Assembly (NCBI GenBank): GCA_910575795.1
Contig: CAJTGE010000010.1
Location: forward strand, 1 to 64,000
Source of the DNA: Clostridiaceae bacterium
GTDB taxonomy: Bacteria > Bacillota > Clostridia > Lachnospirales > Lachnospiraceae
Length of the DNA stretch: 64,000 nucleotides
Direction: 5' to 3'
Program-made: the position numbers and the translations under genes
In this document: positions 16,902 through 26,472 of the stretch, in pieces
Numbering within the stretch: the first letter of the stretch is position 1
Layout: every line of letters begins with the position of its first letter
Notes under the pieces: generated by a model
Seen by the model: only the letters and a program-made list of their open reading frames with translations
Databases searched by the model: none
Told to the model about the DNA's origin: nothing

Positions 16902-17977
16902 AAATTGTTGTTTTAATCAGTTCTCTGCAGGGAGGGGGAGCTGAGCGTGTGGCGGCAACGCTGGCAAACCAGTTTTCCAGGATGGGCAATGAGGTAACGA
17001 TCTGGCTGTTTCATTCGGAGGAACAGGCATACCAGCTCGAAAAAACGGTTTCGGTTCGCGTGCTTCAGGCAAAAGGAAAGAACCGGCTGATAAAAATCGT
17101 AAACAGGGCGTTAAGCTGTCGAAGGGAAGCGGCCCTTGAAAAACCGGATGTCCTGTTAGCTTTTACGATTACGAATATACCGTATGCGCTGGTTGCAAAA
17201 ACTGGGGGCAGGATAAAGGTGTTGGGATTAGAGCGGGCCAATCCGAGAAGTCATAAAGGACTGCTTTGGGCGATCGCCCGTTTGCTTAGCCCTTTGTGCG
17301 ACGGCTTCATATTTCAGACAGAGGGGGCAAAGAGCTGTTACCCTTATGCCACAGGGAAAAAGGCGGCGGTTATCAAAAATCCGTTATCGGTTGTTTATGA
17401 GCGCCGTATTCCAGCGGAGAAATCTGTTTTTAAAATATGCTCAGCGGGCAGGCTGCATTCCGACAAGGATTTTGAAACCCTGATAAAAGCGTTTGCTCTC
17501 TACCGAAAAGAGGGAGGCAGGGGGGAGCTTGATATTTTTGGCGATGGAATAAAGCGCGGCGAGCTGGAGGAGATGACAAAAAGCCTGGGGGCAGACGGCT
17601 CTGTTCGGTTCATGGGATTTACGAAAAATCTGCAGGAAAAGCTGTGTGGATACGATTTGTTTGTGTTCTCCAGCCGCTCTGAGGGGATGCCGAATGCCCT
17701 TCTGGAGGCGATGGCGGTCGGTCTGCCCTGTATTTCATCGGACTGCGACTTTGGCCCCCGGGAATTCATTCACTCCGGGGAGAACGGGATTCTGGTTCCT
17801 GTTGGGGATGTGAAGAAAATGGCCGGGGCGATAAGGTGGGCACAGGAGAACAGCGAGATGAGGGAAAGAATGGCCAAAGAGGCGAAAAAAATCAAGGCAG
17901 AGCTGTCGGCAGAGGTGATTTCCCGCGTCTGGCTGGATTATATAAACCAGACGCTGTGCAAAAAGGTGGAGACATAA
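16898..17977 (+). CDS. Glycosyltransferase family 4
   Basis: 359-residue GT-B enzyme starting MKIVVLISSLQGGGAERVAA, the GGGAERV loop of GT4 proteins close to GalNAc-type transferases (PglH/WbbY-like families). Donor-half motifs are CSAGRLHSDKDFETLIKAF, DIFGDGIKRGELE and SRSEGMPNALLEAMAVGLP with DFGPREFI after it. The start overlaps the asnB stop by four bases. Sugar and linkage cannot be assigned. Confidence 0.88.
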   Translation: MKIVVLISSLQGGGAERVAATLANQFSRMGNEVTIWLFHSEEQAYQLEKTVSVRVLQAKGKNRLIKIVNRALSCRREAALEKPDVLLAFTITNIPYALVAKTGGRIKVLGLERANPRSHKGLLWAIARLLSPLCDGFIFQTEGAKSCYPYATGKKAAVIKNPLSVVYERRIPAEKSVFKICSAGRLHSDKDFETLIKAFALYRKEGGRGELDIFGDGIKRGELEEMTKSLGADGSVRFMGFTKNLQEKLCGYDLFVFSSRSEGMPNALLEAMAVGLPCISSDCDFGPREFIHSGENGILVPVGDVKKMAGAIRWAQENSEMRERMAKEAKKIKAELSAEVISRVWLDYINQTLCKKVET

Positions 17978-18009
17978 CGGGAAGATTGTTTTTATGAAGT
18001 GAGGAAGAA

Positions 18010-19524
18010 ATGCGGTCAAAGGCATCTGTAATTAATGCGTTTAGCGCTGTATTCATGCAGGCTTATCTGATGCTTTTAAATATTATTTCAAGAAGAATAA
18101 TATTTAATTCATTAGGGACAGAATATGTCGGCCTGAGCGGTTTATTTTCAGGGATTTTAGAAATGCTTAACCTGGCGGAATTGGGACTGGGAACAGCAAT
18201 CGCGTATCATTTGTATCATGCCTTTGCAATACATTCTGAAGAAGAGGCAGGGAGATTAACGAGTTTCTTTTCAAAAGCCTATATATACATAGCTGGTTTT
18301 ATTTTCATAGCAGGAATCGGCATAACACCTTTTATTGGTAAGCTTATGAAGGAGGTTCCGGCAATACCCTGGATAAGCCTGATTTACATTCTGCATGTAT
18401 GCGATACGGCAGCGTCCTATTTATTGTCTGCTAAAAGACTTATATTGCAGGCAGACCAAAAAGGCTATTATTTATCCTTTTCCAGAATTATACAGCAGAG
18501 CGCATCTCTAATCTTTACGATTTTGATATTAAACCATACGCGCAATTATATTTTATATTTATTCATGCGTATTGGCGTTCATATTGCTGAAAACGCATTC
18601 ATTTGTTTTTATGTAAATAAAAGATACCCATATCTGAGAAAATATAGGCACAGCAGATTAAGGGAAGATGAAAGAAAAGGAATTGAAGACAATGTCAGAG
18701 CAGTTTTATGGGTGAAAATCGGAGATTATTTCAGTACGTCGATTGATATTATATTGGTATCTAAACTGTGCGGGGTTGCGGCGACGGCTATTTATTCAAA
18801 TGGTATGCTTATCATAACCTCTGTGCGGGGCCTGATGAATCAAATGTTTCAGGCTGTTACAGCAAGTTTCGCAAATTTAATGACGTCAGAAAGAGAAAAA
18901 AGCTATGAAATATTTAAGGTAATTTATTTTATAAATTTCTGGGTCAGCTCAGTGTGCAGCATTTGTTTGTTTTACCTTCTTAATCCATTTATTCTGTTGT
19001 GGCTGGGAAAAGAATACTGTGTTGCTGAAAGCACAGTTATGATATTGTGCTTTAATTTCTATATACTTTCTATGAGAAATTCAGCTAATATCCCAAGGCA
19101 GGCAGGCGGATTGTATATTTATGATCGTTACGCATCTGTAGCAGAAGCGGTAATCAATTTAGTTTCTTCCACCATATTGGGTATGAAATTTGGGCTGGAT
19201 GGCATTCTGTTAGGCACGTCCTTAACTGCGCTGTCAGTGCAGTTCTTAACAGTGCCATACAATGTATACCGGAGACTGTTCAAAGTTAAGATTTTGAATT
19301 ATTATAAACGTTTTATTTTTTACATGATAAAGATGGCTATAGCCGGATTATTTGTTGGGATGCTTCTTCAATATGCAGTTTCAGACAATACGCTTATAAA
19401 ATTCATTCTATCGGGATGCATCTGTTTTTTTGGAACAAATGTTTGTTTGTTTTTTTTGACAATGGGAAATAAAGAGAGAAGATATCTTTTTTCTATGATA
19501 ACTTCTGTTTGTAAAAAAAGGTAG
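18010..19524 (+). CDS. wzx: Lipid-linked oligosaccharide flippase (Wzx-like)
   Basis: 504 residues, almost entirely membrane helices (about 12-14), of the MOP/polysaccharide transporter superfamily. The N-terminus (NIISRRIIFNSLGTEYVGLSG) and the charged inter-helix loops match Gram-positive flippases. It moves the undecaprenyl-linked repeat unit to the outer face of the membrane. This gene and the polymerase that follows are clearly more AT-rich than the rest of the locus, as is usual for serotype-specific genes acquired separately. Confidence 0.85.
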   Translation: MRSKASVINAFSAVFMQAYLMLLNIISRRIIFNSLGTEYVGLSGLFSGILEMLNLAELGLGTAIAYHLYHAFAIHSEEEAGRLTSFFSKAYIYIAGFIFIAGIGITPFIGKLMKEVPAIPWISLIYILHVCDTAASYLLSAKRLILQADQKGYYLSFSRIIQQSASLIFTILILNHTRNYILYLFMRIGVHIAENAFICFYVNKRYPYLRKYRHSRLREDERKGIEDNVRAVLWVKIGDYFSTSIDIILVSKLCGVAATAIYSNGMLIITSVRGLMNQMFQAVTASFANLMTSEREKSYEIFKVIYFINFWVSSVCSICLFYLLNPFILLWLGKEYCVAESTVMILCFNFYILSMRNSANIPRQAGGLYIYDRYASVAEAVINLVSSTILGMKFGLDGILLGTSLTALSVQFLTVPYNVYRRLFKVKILNYYKRFIFYMIKMAIAGLFVGMLLQYAVSDNTLIKFILSGCICFFGTNVCLFFLTMGNKERRYLFSMITSVCKKR

Positions 19525-19542
19525 AGAAAAGGAAGGTTATGT

Positions 19543-20922
19543 ATGACATTCTATCATATTTTCAGAGGAATTTACTGTTTTTTAGCAGCGTTTGTTATCG
19601 GGTACAGTATTTTTAAAAAGAGAAAATTTGATATTTTGGTGATATATGTTTTTTCTTCCATTGTTTATTTTTTTCCGGCTTTGATAGGAGAATTTCAGTC
19701 ATTCGTGTTTTTGGAGAAGGGATATACGTATAAGCCGCAGGAAATATACTATAAATCCTATCTGGTATTAATCATAAATCTGATGGTCTGCCTGGTCTGG
19801 ATGTTTATGTCGGATTGCAGAAGACATAAAAATACATATAAGAAAACCATGGATTTATATTTAAATGATTATGAGAGTATTATAGTGGTTATATCAGAAA
19901 TAGTGATACTATGTTTAAATTTTATCCTGTGTTACCGTTTACGGAATTATATTTTTGTAGAAAAATTTGATAAGACTAAATTGATGGAGCATATGACCTT
20001 ATTCGATACATTAGCTCTGAATATGTCCTATTATTTTTTTATTATCTCTTTTTCATGCAAAATGAGATGGAAAAAAGTGTCAATGGTTATAGCGCTTCTG
20101 TGTATTTCATATTCTCTGGCTTTGGCAAAACGTTCCGAGCTGGTTTTAGGGATTATCGCAGTGGTTTACGTATGGGTTACTAGAAACAGTGAATCATCTT
20201 TATGGGAACTTTTATGGAAACGAAAATATTTGTTATTGACAGGACTGGTGTTTTTCTGTGCAGTGTTTTTGAGTAAACCTGTTTTGAATGCTGCTGTTCA
20301 GGGGGATTGGAAACAGATATTTATGTATTTTAAAAGAGATGGTAAACTCATAGAAAGTTTCATATATTCCGAATCCAATGTAATCACATCAAATTTAAAT
20401 GAAATATTAAGATTAAATGTGACAGCGGACGGCGATACATACAGATTTGCTTCTTTGGGATTTATTCCGTTCATTGGAACATTATCTGACTCTGTTTTAG
20501 TTCCTTCCGATTTTTATGAATTATATCAGCCGATTGTTTATCCGAAAATTTCAGGATGGGGAGCGGCAAATTGTTTTTTAGCAGAGGCTGTAAGCAATGG
20601 AGGCATTCTGACACTTATTTGTATGGTTCATTTATTATGCTGTACATTCATAATAATGGAAAAAATTCTGTATAAAAATATGAACGTGTTCATTAAGGCG
20701 GGAATATTAGCAATTATGCCTCAGTTGGCATTTTATATACATCGTAATACATTATTTTATGTAATTAGAACCATTCGTATATTTATATATTTTTCACTCG
20801 TCTTAACTGTGATTTATATTCTGCTTACATATAAACATCCAGAAGGAAGATATTTAAAAAGAGATTTGACAGCAGGAAAGAGTGTGGGGTGGTATCTGGC
20901 GGGAAATAAACGGTTTCGATAG
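19543..20922 (+). CDS. wzy: O-antigen/capsule polymerase-like membrane protein (Wzy-like)
   Basis: 459 residues with 10 or more predicted membrane helices and a large extracytoplasmic loop in the second half (about residues 255-330), the general shape of oligosaccharide repeat-unit polymerases. ALAKRSELVLGIIAVVYVW resembles the Wzy segment just before the large loop. AT-rich like wzx, 18 bases downstream of it. Assignment rests on topology and on its place beside wzx rather than on a sequence signature. Confidence 0.72.
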   Translation: MTFYHIFRGIYCFLAAFVIGYSIFKKRKFDILVIYVFSSIVYFFPALIGEFQSFVFLEKGYTYKPQEIYYKSYLVLIINLMVCLVWMFMSDCRRHKNTYKKTMDLYLNDYESIIVVISEIVILCLNFILCYRLRNYIFVEKFDKTKLMEHMTLFDTLALNMSYYFFIISFSCKMRWKKVSMVIALLCISYSLALAKRSELVLGIIAVVYVWVTRNSESSLWELLWKRKYLLLTGLVFFCAVFLSKPVLNAAVQGDWKQIFMYFKRDGKLIESFIYSESNVITSNLNEILRLNVTADGDTYRFASLGFIPFIGTLSDSVLVPSDFYELYQPIVYPKISGWGAANCFLAEAVSNGGILTLICMVHLLCCTFIIMEKILYKNMNVFIKAGILAIMPQLAFYIHRNTLFYVIRTIRIFIYFSLVLTVIYILLTYKHPEGRYLKRDLTAGKSVGWYLAGNKRFR

Positions 20923-20976
20923 AAAAACAGAATGATTGCTGATGATATTAGTAAAAAGTTGTAAGGAGTGTTCAGC

Positions 20977-22050
20977 ATGTTAAAAAAAGCTATAAAAATG
21001 ATCTGCTTTATGCTGCTATTTCTGTTTTTGCTGGCAGGAAGCGCCTATATTCTAAGAGGTGAAAACGATATAAAGCAGAGATTTGCCGGATTTTATTATC
21101 AGCCCAAGGATACGCTGGATGTCATATATATTGGTTCCAGCCCTGTTCATCCATACTGGGCCGCAGCTTTGGCTTGGGATGAGTATGGCTTTACCTCATG
21201 GCCTCTTGCCACGAATGTCCAGCAGCCTGCATATGCGATTTATTTGCTGAAAGAGGCTATGAAACGGCAACATCCCAAAACTGTAATTTTTGAATTACGG
21301 ATGTTTACGAGACCACAGGCTTCTTTTATCGAAGATGGGAATTATGAAGCCTTTGTCAGAAATGTAACCGACAACCTGCGGTATTCATTTAATCGCTACA
21401 GCCTGATAAAGAATACGGTAAAACCTTCGGAAGATTTAACGCCATATTATTTTGACATCATAAAATATCATTCCCTCTGGAAACACGTATCAAAATCGAA
21501 TTGGGGCTATGTCCGTTTTTCAAAAAAGGATGAAAACAGCGGCCATTTAATCCGTGATGATGTGATCGATTTATCAAATGCATGGCACGACTATTCCGAT
21601 ATCACAGAATCATCCCCCATGCCGCCGGAACAGGAGGAGGTTCTGCGGAACCTGCTGGACTACTGGCGGGAAAAACGGATCCCTGCGCTGTTTACCGTGA
21701 ATCCCTACACGGATATCCAGGAGGAGACGCAGAAGCAGTTTAATTATATGAAGGCAATCGTGGAAGAAGAATACGGATACCCGTTTATCAATTTTAACCT
21801 CCTGTATGACGAGCTGGACATCGACTTTGCGCGGGATTTCTACAATGGCGGCCATATGAATACAAACGGCGCGGTGAAATTTACGCGCTATCTGGCGGCT
21901 TACTTATCGGAACATTATAACCTGGAGGATAAGCGGCAGAATGAAGAGTACAGTTCCTGGAACGCATCCTATGAAACCTGGCGGAAAAGGGCTGACGCAG
22001 CGATTGAAACTATCAACACCAAGGTAAAGGAAGGAGCCTATGATGAATGA
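20977..22050 (+). CDS. Membrane-anchored SGNH-hydrolase-like protein paired with MBOAT
   Basis: About 357 residues with an N-terminal membrane helix (MICFMLLFLFLLAGSAYIL) and an extracytoplasmic domain. The segment DVIYIGSSPVHPYW carries a GSS block-I-like Ser, and DFYNGGHMNTNGAVKF near residue 290 carries the Asp/His of block V, as in DltD/AlgJ/AlgX-like acyltransfer partners. ATG 20977 has AAGGAG 8 bases upstream; a GTG three codons earlier is inside that site. The first 600 bases are AT-rich and the last 400 are GC-rich, suggesting a recombination joint within the gene. It probably completes acyl transfer to the polysaccharide outside the membrane together with the MBOAT protein. Confidence 0.65.
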   Translation: MLKKAIKMICFMLLFLFLLAGSAYILRGENDIKQRFAGFYYQPKDTLDVIYIGSSPVHPYWAAALAWDEYGFTSWPLATNVQQPAYAIYLLKEAMKRQHPKTVIFELRMFTRPQASFIEDGNYEAFVRNVTDNLRYSFNRYSLIKNTVKPSEDLTPYYFDIIKYHSLWKHVSKSNWGYVRFSKKDENSGHLIRDDVIDLSNAWHDYSDITESSPMPPEQEEVLRNLLDYWREKRIPALFTVNPYTDIQEETQKQFNYMKAIVEEEYGYPFINFNLLYDELDIDFARDFYNGGHMNTNGAVKFTRYLAAYLSEHYNLEDKRQNEEYSSWNASYETWRKRADAAIETINTKVKEGAYDE

Positions 22051-23931
22051 ATTAAACTACCATTCGATCCCGGTTTCATTCTCAAAAAGCGCAAGTCCCT
22101 TAAAAGGACCCTGAAAGCGCCGGGGGGGGGTACAAACCGGATCTGCAGGCGCATCGCCGTCCTCGGCGGCTCTACCACGCATGACATTATAGAAATTCTG
22201 GAGCTTTTTCTTCTGGACAATGGCATTCAGCCCGAATTCTACGAATCCGGTTACGCCCAGTATTTCCAGGATGTCATGTTTGACAGCCCGGAGCTGACGG
22301 CGTTTTGCCCGGCTCTCATCTACATTCACACAAGCACAAGAAATATAAACGCATTCCCCGCCGTAAAAAATACGGAGGAGGAAATTGACGCCCTTCTGGA
22401 GGAGACATACGCGCCCTTTGAGGCCATGTGGAAGAAGATCGAGACAGTCTATCACTGCCCTGTGATCCAGAACAACTTCGAGCCGCCTCATTACCGTCTC
22501 CTGGGGAACCGTGACGCATGGGACCCGCACGGCAGGCTGAACTTTGTAAACCGCTTAAACGCCCGGTTCTGCGCTTATGCCGCGGCCCATGAAAACTTCT
22601 ATATCCAGGATATCAGCTACCTTGCCGCCTGTTACGGGCTGGATCAGTGGGCGGATCCTTTTTACTGGCATATGTATAAATACGCCTGCGCGGTTCCGGC
22701 CATCCCGGCGCTGTGCTTTAACCTGGCGAATATCATCAAATCTATATTTGGGAAGAATAAAAAGGCGCTCGTCCTGGATCTGGACAACACGCTCTGGGGC
22801 GGCGTGGTCGGCGACGACGGGCCGGAGGGGATTGAGATCGGGCAGGAGACGTCCGCAGGGCAGCTCTACAGCGAGTTTCAGGCGTACATAAAGGCGCATA
22901 AGGACATGGGGATTCTTCTGGCCGTTGATTCCAAAAACGAGGAGGAGAACGCCCTGGCGGGCCTGCGGCGGCCGGACAGCGTTTTAAAGCCGGAGGATTT
23001 CCTGGTTATCCGGGCCAACTGGGAGCCCAAGGATGAGAACCTGCGCCGGATTGCGGAAGAGCTGAATATCGGGACAGACAGCCTTGTCTTCGTGGACGAT
23101 AACCCGGCAGAACGCCACCGGGTGAGGACAGGGGCCCCGGAGGCCGCGGTCCCGGAGCTGGGCCCGCCGGAAACGTACATCCGCATCCTGGACCGCAGCG
23201 GTTTTTTTGAGGTCACTGGGTTTTCAGAGGATGACGTAAAAAGGAATACAATGTATGAGGCCAACGCGGCCCGGAAAAAGCAGGAGGCCGGGTTTGAAGA
23301 TTATGGGGAATACCTGCGCTCCCTTGAGATGCGGGCGGAGATCGGGCGCTTTTCGCCGCTCTATATGGCGCGGATCGCGCAGCTCACGAATAAGAGCAAC
23401 CAGTTTAACCTGACCACCCGGAGACACAGTCAGGCGGAGCTGGAGGAGAAGGCGGCGGATCCGGGGTGTATCACGCTGTACGGCAGGCTGGAGGATCGGT
23501 TCGGGGATAACGGCGTGGTGTCCGTGGTATACGGACATATAGGGAAAGGAGAACCAGAGGATGCCGGGTCGGCGTCAGGCAGGGCGGCCGCGGTGGAAGG
23601 AGACGGCGGCACAGCCGCAGGGAAAGGAAATGACAGCACAGCCACAGGAGCGTTCCATATTGACCTGTGGCTCATGAGCTGCCGGGTGCTGAAGCGCGGT
23701 ATGGAGTTTGCCATGATGGACGCCCTTGTAAAAGAATGCCTGGAACGGGACGCCCGGGAAGTATTCGGATATTATTATCCCACGGCCAAAAACAGGATGG
23801 TAAAGGATTTTTACGCGCTCCAGGGCTTTGATAAAATATCAGAGGATGAGGCAGGGAACTCAGTCTGGCGGCTTGGCCTGTGCGGCGGGTATGAGACAAA
23901 AAACCATGTGATAAGAGTGGAGGAAAAGTAG
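22043..23931 (+). CDS. fkbH: FkbH-like HAD-IIIC phosphatase/glyceryltransferase with an N-terminal frameshift
   Basis: FkbH proteins take 1,3-bisphosphoglycerate, remove the phosphate and load a glyceryl unit on an ACP. The HAD core is present: KALVLDLDNTLWGGVVGDDG (DxDxT nucleophile), NEEENALAG region, and LVFVDDNPAERH. The N-terminal SGNH-like part contains IAVLGGSTTHDIIE, and the C-terminal GNAT-like part LTNKSNQFNLTTRR. ATG 22043 (MNELNY, site AAGGAAGGAG) opens in one frame, but the homologous sequence PFDPGFILKKRKSLKR continues in another; adding one C near 22060 would join them. The uninterrupted frame begins with ATG only at 22276. A (G)9 run follows at 22122. A Gly/Ala/Asp-rich linker lies at about 23540-23650. 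Expression as it stands is uncertain. Confidence 0.78.
22122..22130 (+). repeat. (G)9 homopolymer inside fkbH
   Basis: Nine consecutive G bases, in frame with the main FkbH reading frame (Pro-Gly-Gly-Gly). It is the longest G run in the window, near the 5' end of a surface-polysaccharide gene, the usual setting for slipped-strand phase variation. Confidence 0.7.
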
Positions 23932-23932
23932 G

Positions 23933-24181
23933 ATGAAGATGACAAGAGAAGATGTATATGAAAAACTGAACGGCGTATTCCGGGACGTATTTGACGATGA
24001 GGACATCACTGTAAACGATGCCACCACGGCGGACGATATCGAGGACTGGGACTCCCTGGAGCACATCAACCTGGTGGTGGCGGTGGAGAAATGCTTTGGC
24101 ATCAAGTTCACTATGGGGGAAGTGACGGGTATGAAAAATGTGGGGGAAATGGCGGATATTATTTTGGGAAGGATTGGATAG
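23933..24181 (+). CDS. Acyl carrier protein of the polysaccharide locus
   Basis: 82-residue acidic protein with the phosphopantetheine attachment motif DWDSLEHINLVVAVEKCFGI (Ser in DSLE). The rest has the four-helix ACP pattern (MTREDVYEKLNGVFRDVFDD). It starts two bases after the fkbH stop, with GGAGG inside the end of fkbH. FkbH-ACP pairs normally carry a glyceryl unit; here the neighbours are an acyltransferase of the MBOAT type and polysaccharide genes rather than polyketide synthase, so the acyl group most likely goes to a sugar. Distinct from a fatty-acid ACP by context and by the DWDS variant. Confidence 0.88.
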   Translation: MKMTREDVYEKLNGVFRDVFDDEDITVNDATTADDIEDWDSLEHINLVVAVEKCFGIKFTMGEVTGMKNVGEMADIILGRIG

Positions 24182-24187
24182 AGAAAC

Positions 24188-24589
24188 ATGAAGCTGCATC
24201 ATGTGGGATATTTAACAAAAAACTTACAGGATACCCGGCGGGAGTTTGCCCTGCTGGGATTTTGGGTGGAACAGGAGGCAGCGTTTGACCCCCTGCGGAA
24301 GCTGGATATCGCTTTTTTAAGAAACGGCGCGTACCGGGTGGAGCTGGTTGAGCCGAAAGGGGAAGCTTCGCCGCTGTTCCCGCTGCTGAAAAAGTATAAG
24401 AATACGCCTTATCATTTATGCTATGAGACAGACAGTCTGGGGGAGGAGATCCGGAGAATGGAGCAGGGGGGATACCGTGTGATCCAGGAGCCTCTGGATG
24501 CGCCTTGCATCCAGGGCGGGACCGTGGCTTTCCTGATTCATCCGGATATGGGGATTGTGGAGCTGCTGGGGCGGGAGGGGCGGTTATGA
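24188..24589 (+). CDS. VOC-family protein (glyoxalase/epimerase-like)
   Basis: 133 residues with the paired beta-alpha-beta-beta-beta modules of the vicinal oxygen chelate fold. Metal-ligand candidates are His in MKLHHVGYLTKNLQDTRREF, Glu in YRVELVEPKGE, His in PYHLCYETD, and Glu in MGIVELLGREG, the same pattern as methylmalonyl-CoA epimerase. It lies between acp and the MBOAT gene, overlapping the latter by four bases. A role in modifying or epimerising the ACP-bound C3 unit is plausible, but no substrate can be read from sequence. Confidence 0.78.
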   Translation: MKLHHVGYLTKNLQDTRREFALLGFWVEQEAAFDPLRKLDIAFLRNGAYRVELVEPKGEASPLFPLLKKYKNTPYHLCYETDSLGEEIRRMEQGGYRVIQEPLDAPCIQGGTVAFLIHPDMGIVELLGREGRL

Positions 24590-26124
24590 CGTTTACGTCC
24601 TTTTCGTTTCTCCTGTTTTTCACGTTCCTTCTCTGCCTGTACTACCTCGCGCCGGATCGCCTGCGCACCGCGCTTCTTGCCGCGGCCAGCCTGTTATTCT
24701 GCTGGTTTGCCGGCGGGAGGCGGATGCTTTTTTCACTTCTGCTATCCACAGCCACTGTCTGGTACGCGGCGGTGCGCATGGAGGCTTCCGGGACGGAACG
24801 CGCAAGAAAGGCGTGGTTTTACGGGACGCTTGCGCTGAACCTTGGCATCCTGGTTTTGTATAAATATTTGAATTTTTTTGTCTACACCGGCCGCATTGCC
24901 GGGAGATTTTTTCATCAGGAGCTTCCTCTGCGGGAAATTTCCCTGGCCGCGCCGCTGGGGCTTTCTTTTTACACGCTGCAGGTTCTGGGATACCTGATTG
25001 ATGTGTCGCGCGGAACTTGCAAAGCGGAGAGGAATCTCCTGCGCTATGCCGCTTTTTCCTGTTTTTTCCCGCAGCTTGTGACAGGGCCGATCAACCGCTA
25101 TGAGGATATGGAAAAGACGCTGTACGGGAAAAAACGGTTTGATTATGGGCAGGTAACCTTCGGGCTCCAGCGGATGGCCTGGGGATTTTTCAAGAAGCTG
25201 GTCATCTCTGAGCGGATGGCGGTGCTGGTGAATACGGTATACGGCGATTATCAGACGTATACCGGGCTTTACATCGGCTTTGCAACCGTGTGCTTCGCAT
25301 TCCAGCTCTACACGGATTTCTCCGGGGCCATGGATATCGCGCTGGGCGCTTCGCAGGCTCTTGGGATCCGTATGGCGGAAAATTTTGACACGCCCTTTTT
25401 TGCGCCTTCCGTGTCGGAATACTGGAGGCGGTGGCACATCACGCTTGGGACGTGGATGAAGGAGTATGTGTTCTATCCGGTTTTGAAGTCGGAATGGTGG
25501 ATCCGGATCGGGGAAAGAGCCAGGAAACGCCTTGGGAAGAAGAGGGGAAAGAAGGTTCCGACCTATCTGGGGATGTTTGTTCTCTGGTTTACGGTGGGGA
25601 TGTGGCATGGAGGGGCGTGGAAATATATTATCGGATCCGGCCTCCTGCACTGTTTTTATATCGTAGCCGGGCAGATGCTGGAGCCGGTGTTTACAAAGAC
25701 AGCCCGCCTGCTGCGGGTCAATACGCAGTGCTGGAGCTGGAGGTTGTTCCAGGGGCTTAGAACCTTTTTCCTGGTCTGCATTGGCTTTGTGTTTTTCAGG
25801 GCGTCCAGCGCGGGGGATGCTGTGAGAATGTTTAAGGCATCACTGGCTTTTAATCCCTGGATTTTTACGGATGGGTCGCTGCTCCGTCTGGGGCTTGACG
25901 CGCAGGACTTTACGGTGGGCCTGTTATCGCTGGGGGTATTGCTGGCTGTATCGCTTCTGCATAGCCGTTTCAAGGCGCAGGGAAAAACGGTGCGGGGCGT
26001 TCTGGCGGGGCAGAATCTTGTATTCCGCTGGCTGGTTTATTATATGCTGGTTTTTTCTGTGCTGATCTTTGGCTTTTACGGGCCGGGGTATGACGCGGGG
26101 GAATTTATTTATCAGAATTTTTGA
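24586..26124 (+). CDS. MBOAT O-acyltransferase (AlgI/DltB-like)
   Basis: 512-residue polytopic protein with the MBOAT core: YFLSF-type start (MTFTSFSFLLFFTFLLCLYY), CFFPQLVTGPINRYEDM, YTDFSGAMDIALG, WRRWHITLGTWMKEYVFYP, and the invariant His in WFTVGMWHGGAWKYI. Such proteins move acyl groups across the membrane onto extracellular polymers (alginate, teichoic acid). ATG 24586 overlaps the VOC stop (ATGA) with GGGAGGGG upstream; the longer frame to 24505 only reads VOC sequence in the wrong frame. Last gene of the locus, followed by a terminator. With SGNH protein, FkbH and ACP it makes a complete acyl-loading and transfer set. Confidence 0.88.
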   Translation: MTFTSFSFLLFFTFLLCLYYLAPDRLRTALLAAASLLFCWFAGGRRMLFSLLLSTATVWYAAVRMEASGTERARKAWFYGTLALNLGILVLYKYLNFFVYTGRIAGRFFHQELPLREISLAAPLGLSFYTLQVLGYLIDVSRGTCKAERNLLRYAAFSCFFPQLVTGPINRYEDMEKTLYGKKRFDYGQVTFGLQRMAWGFFKKLVISERMAVLVNTVYGDYQTYTGLYIGFATVCFAFQLYTDFSGAMDIALGASQALGIRMAENFDTPFFAPSVSEYWRRWHITLGTWMKEYVFYPVLKSEWWIRIGERARKRLGKKRGKKVPTYLGMFVLWFTVGMWHGGAWKYIIGSGLLHCFYIVAGQMLEPVFTKTARLLRVNTQCWSWRLFQGLRTFFLVCIGFVFFRASSAGDAVRMFKASLAFNPWIFTDGSLLRLGLDAQDFTVGLLSLGVLLAVSLLHSRFKAQGKTVRGVLAGQNLVFRWLVYYMLVFSVLIFGFYGPGYDAGEFIYQNF

Positions 26125-26177
26125 GACAGGAGAGGAGGCGGCGGTTCTGCCGCCTTCCGGAATCTTTACACAGTTTC

Positions 26178-26205
26178 AGGAGCCAGTCCCGGCTCCTCAT
26201 TTTTA
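26178..26205 (+). terminator. Rho-independent terminator of the polysaccharide locus
   Basis: AGGAGCC (26178-26184) pairs with GGCTCCT (26191-26197), followed by CATTTTTAT. A weaker hairpin, AGGCGGC/GCCGCCT, precedes it at 26136-26155. The remaining bases to 26472 contain no gene. Confidence 0.7.
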
Positions 26206-26472
26206 TATTTTTCTAAATCACATTGCGGCATATCGTTCTTTGACGTCATTTCATGAGTTCCCGTATAAATTTATTATCTAAAAGATATCAATTGAGTTGT
26301 GTATTTCCATAAGTTATACTATACTTAAATTCTGACCTGTTCAGGAAGCGGGAGCAGCGTTCCTGCGTCCGCGGAATATATGCGAGGAGCGCGCGGAAAG
26401 AGATCATATTCCGGATAAGGGAGCGCTGTGGAAAAAACAGGGAATCACAGAACCGTGAAAAAGGAGTTTGCT

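Noticed and set aside
24505..24585. N-terminal extension of the MBOAT protein
   Set aside because: It reads the end of the VOC gene in a wrong frame; the ATGA overlap at 24586 fits coupled translation.
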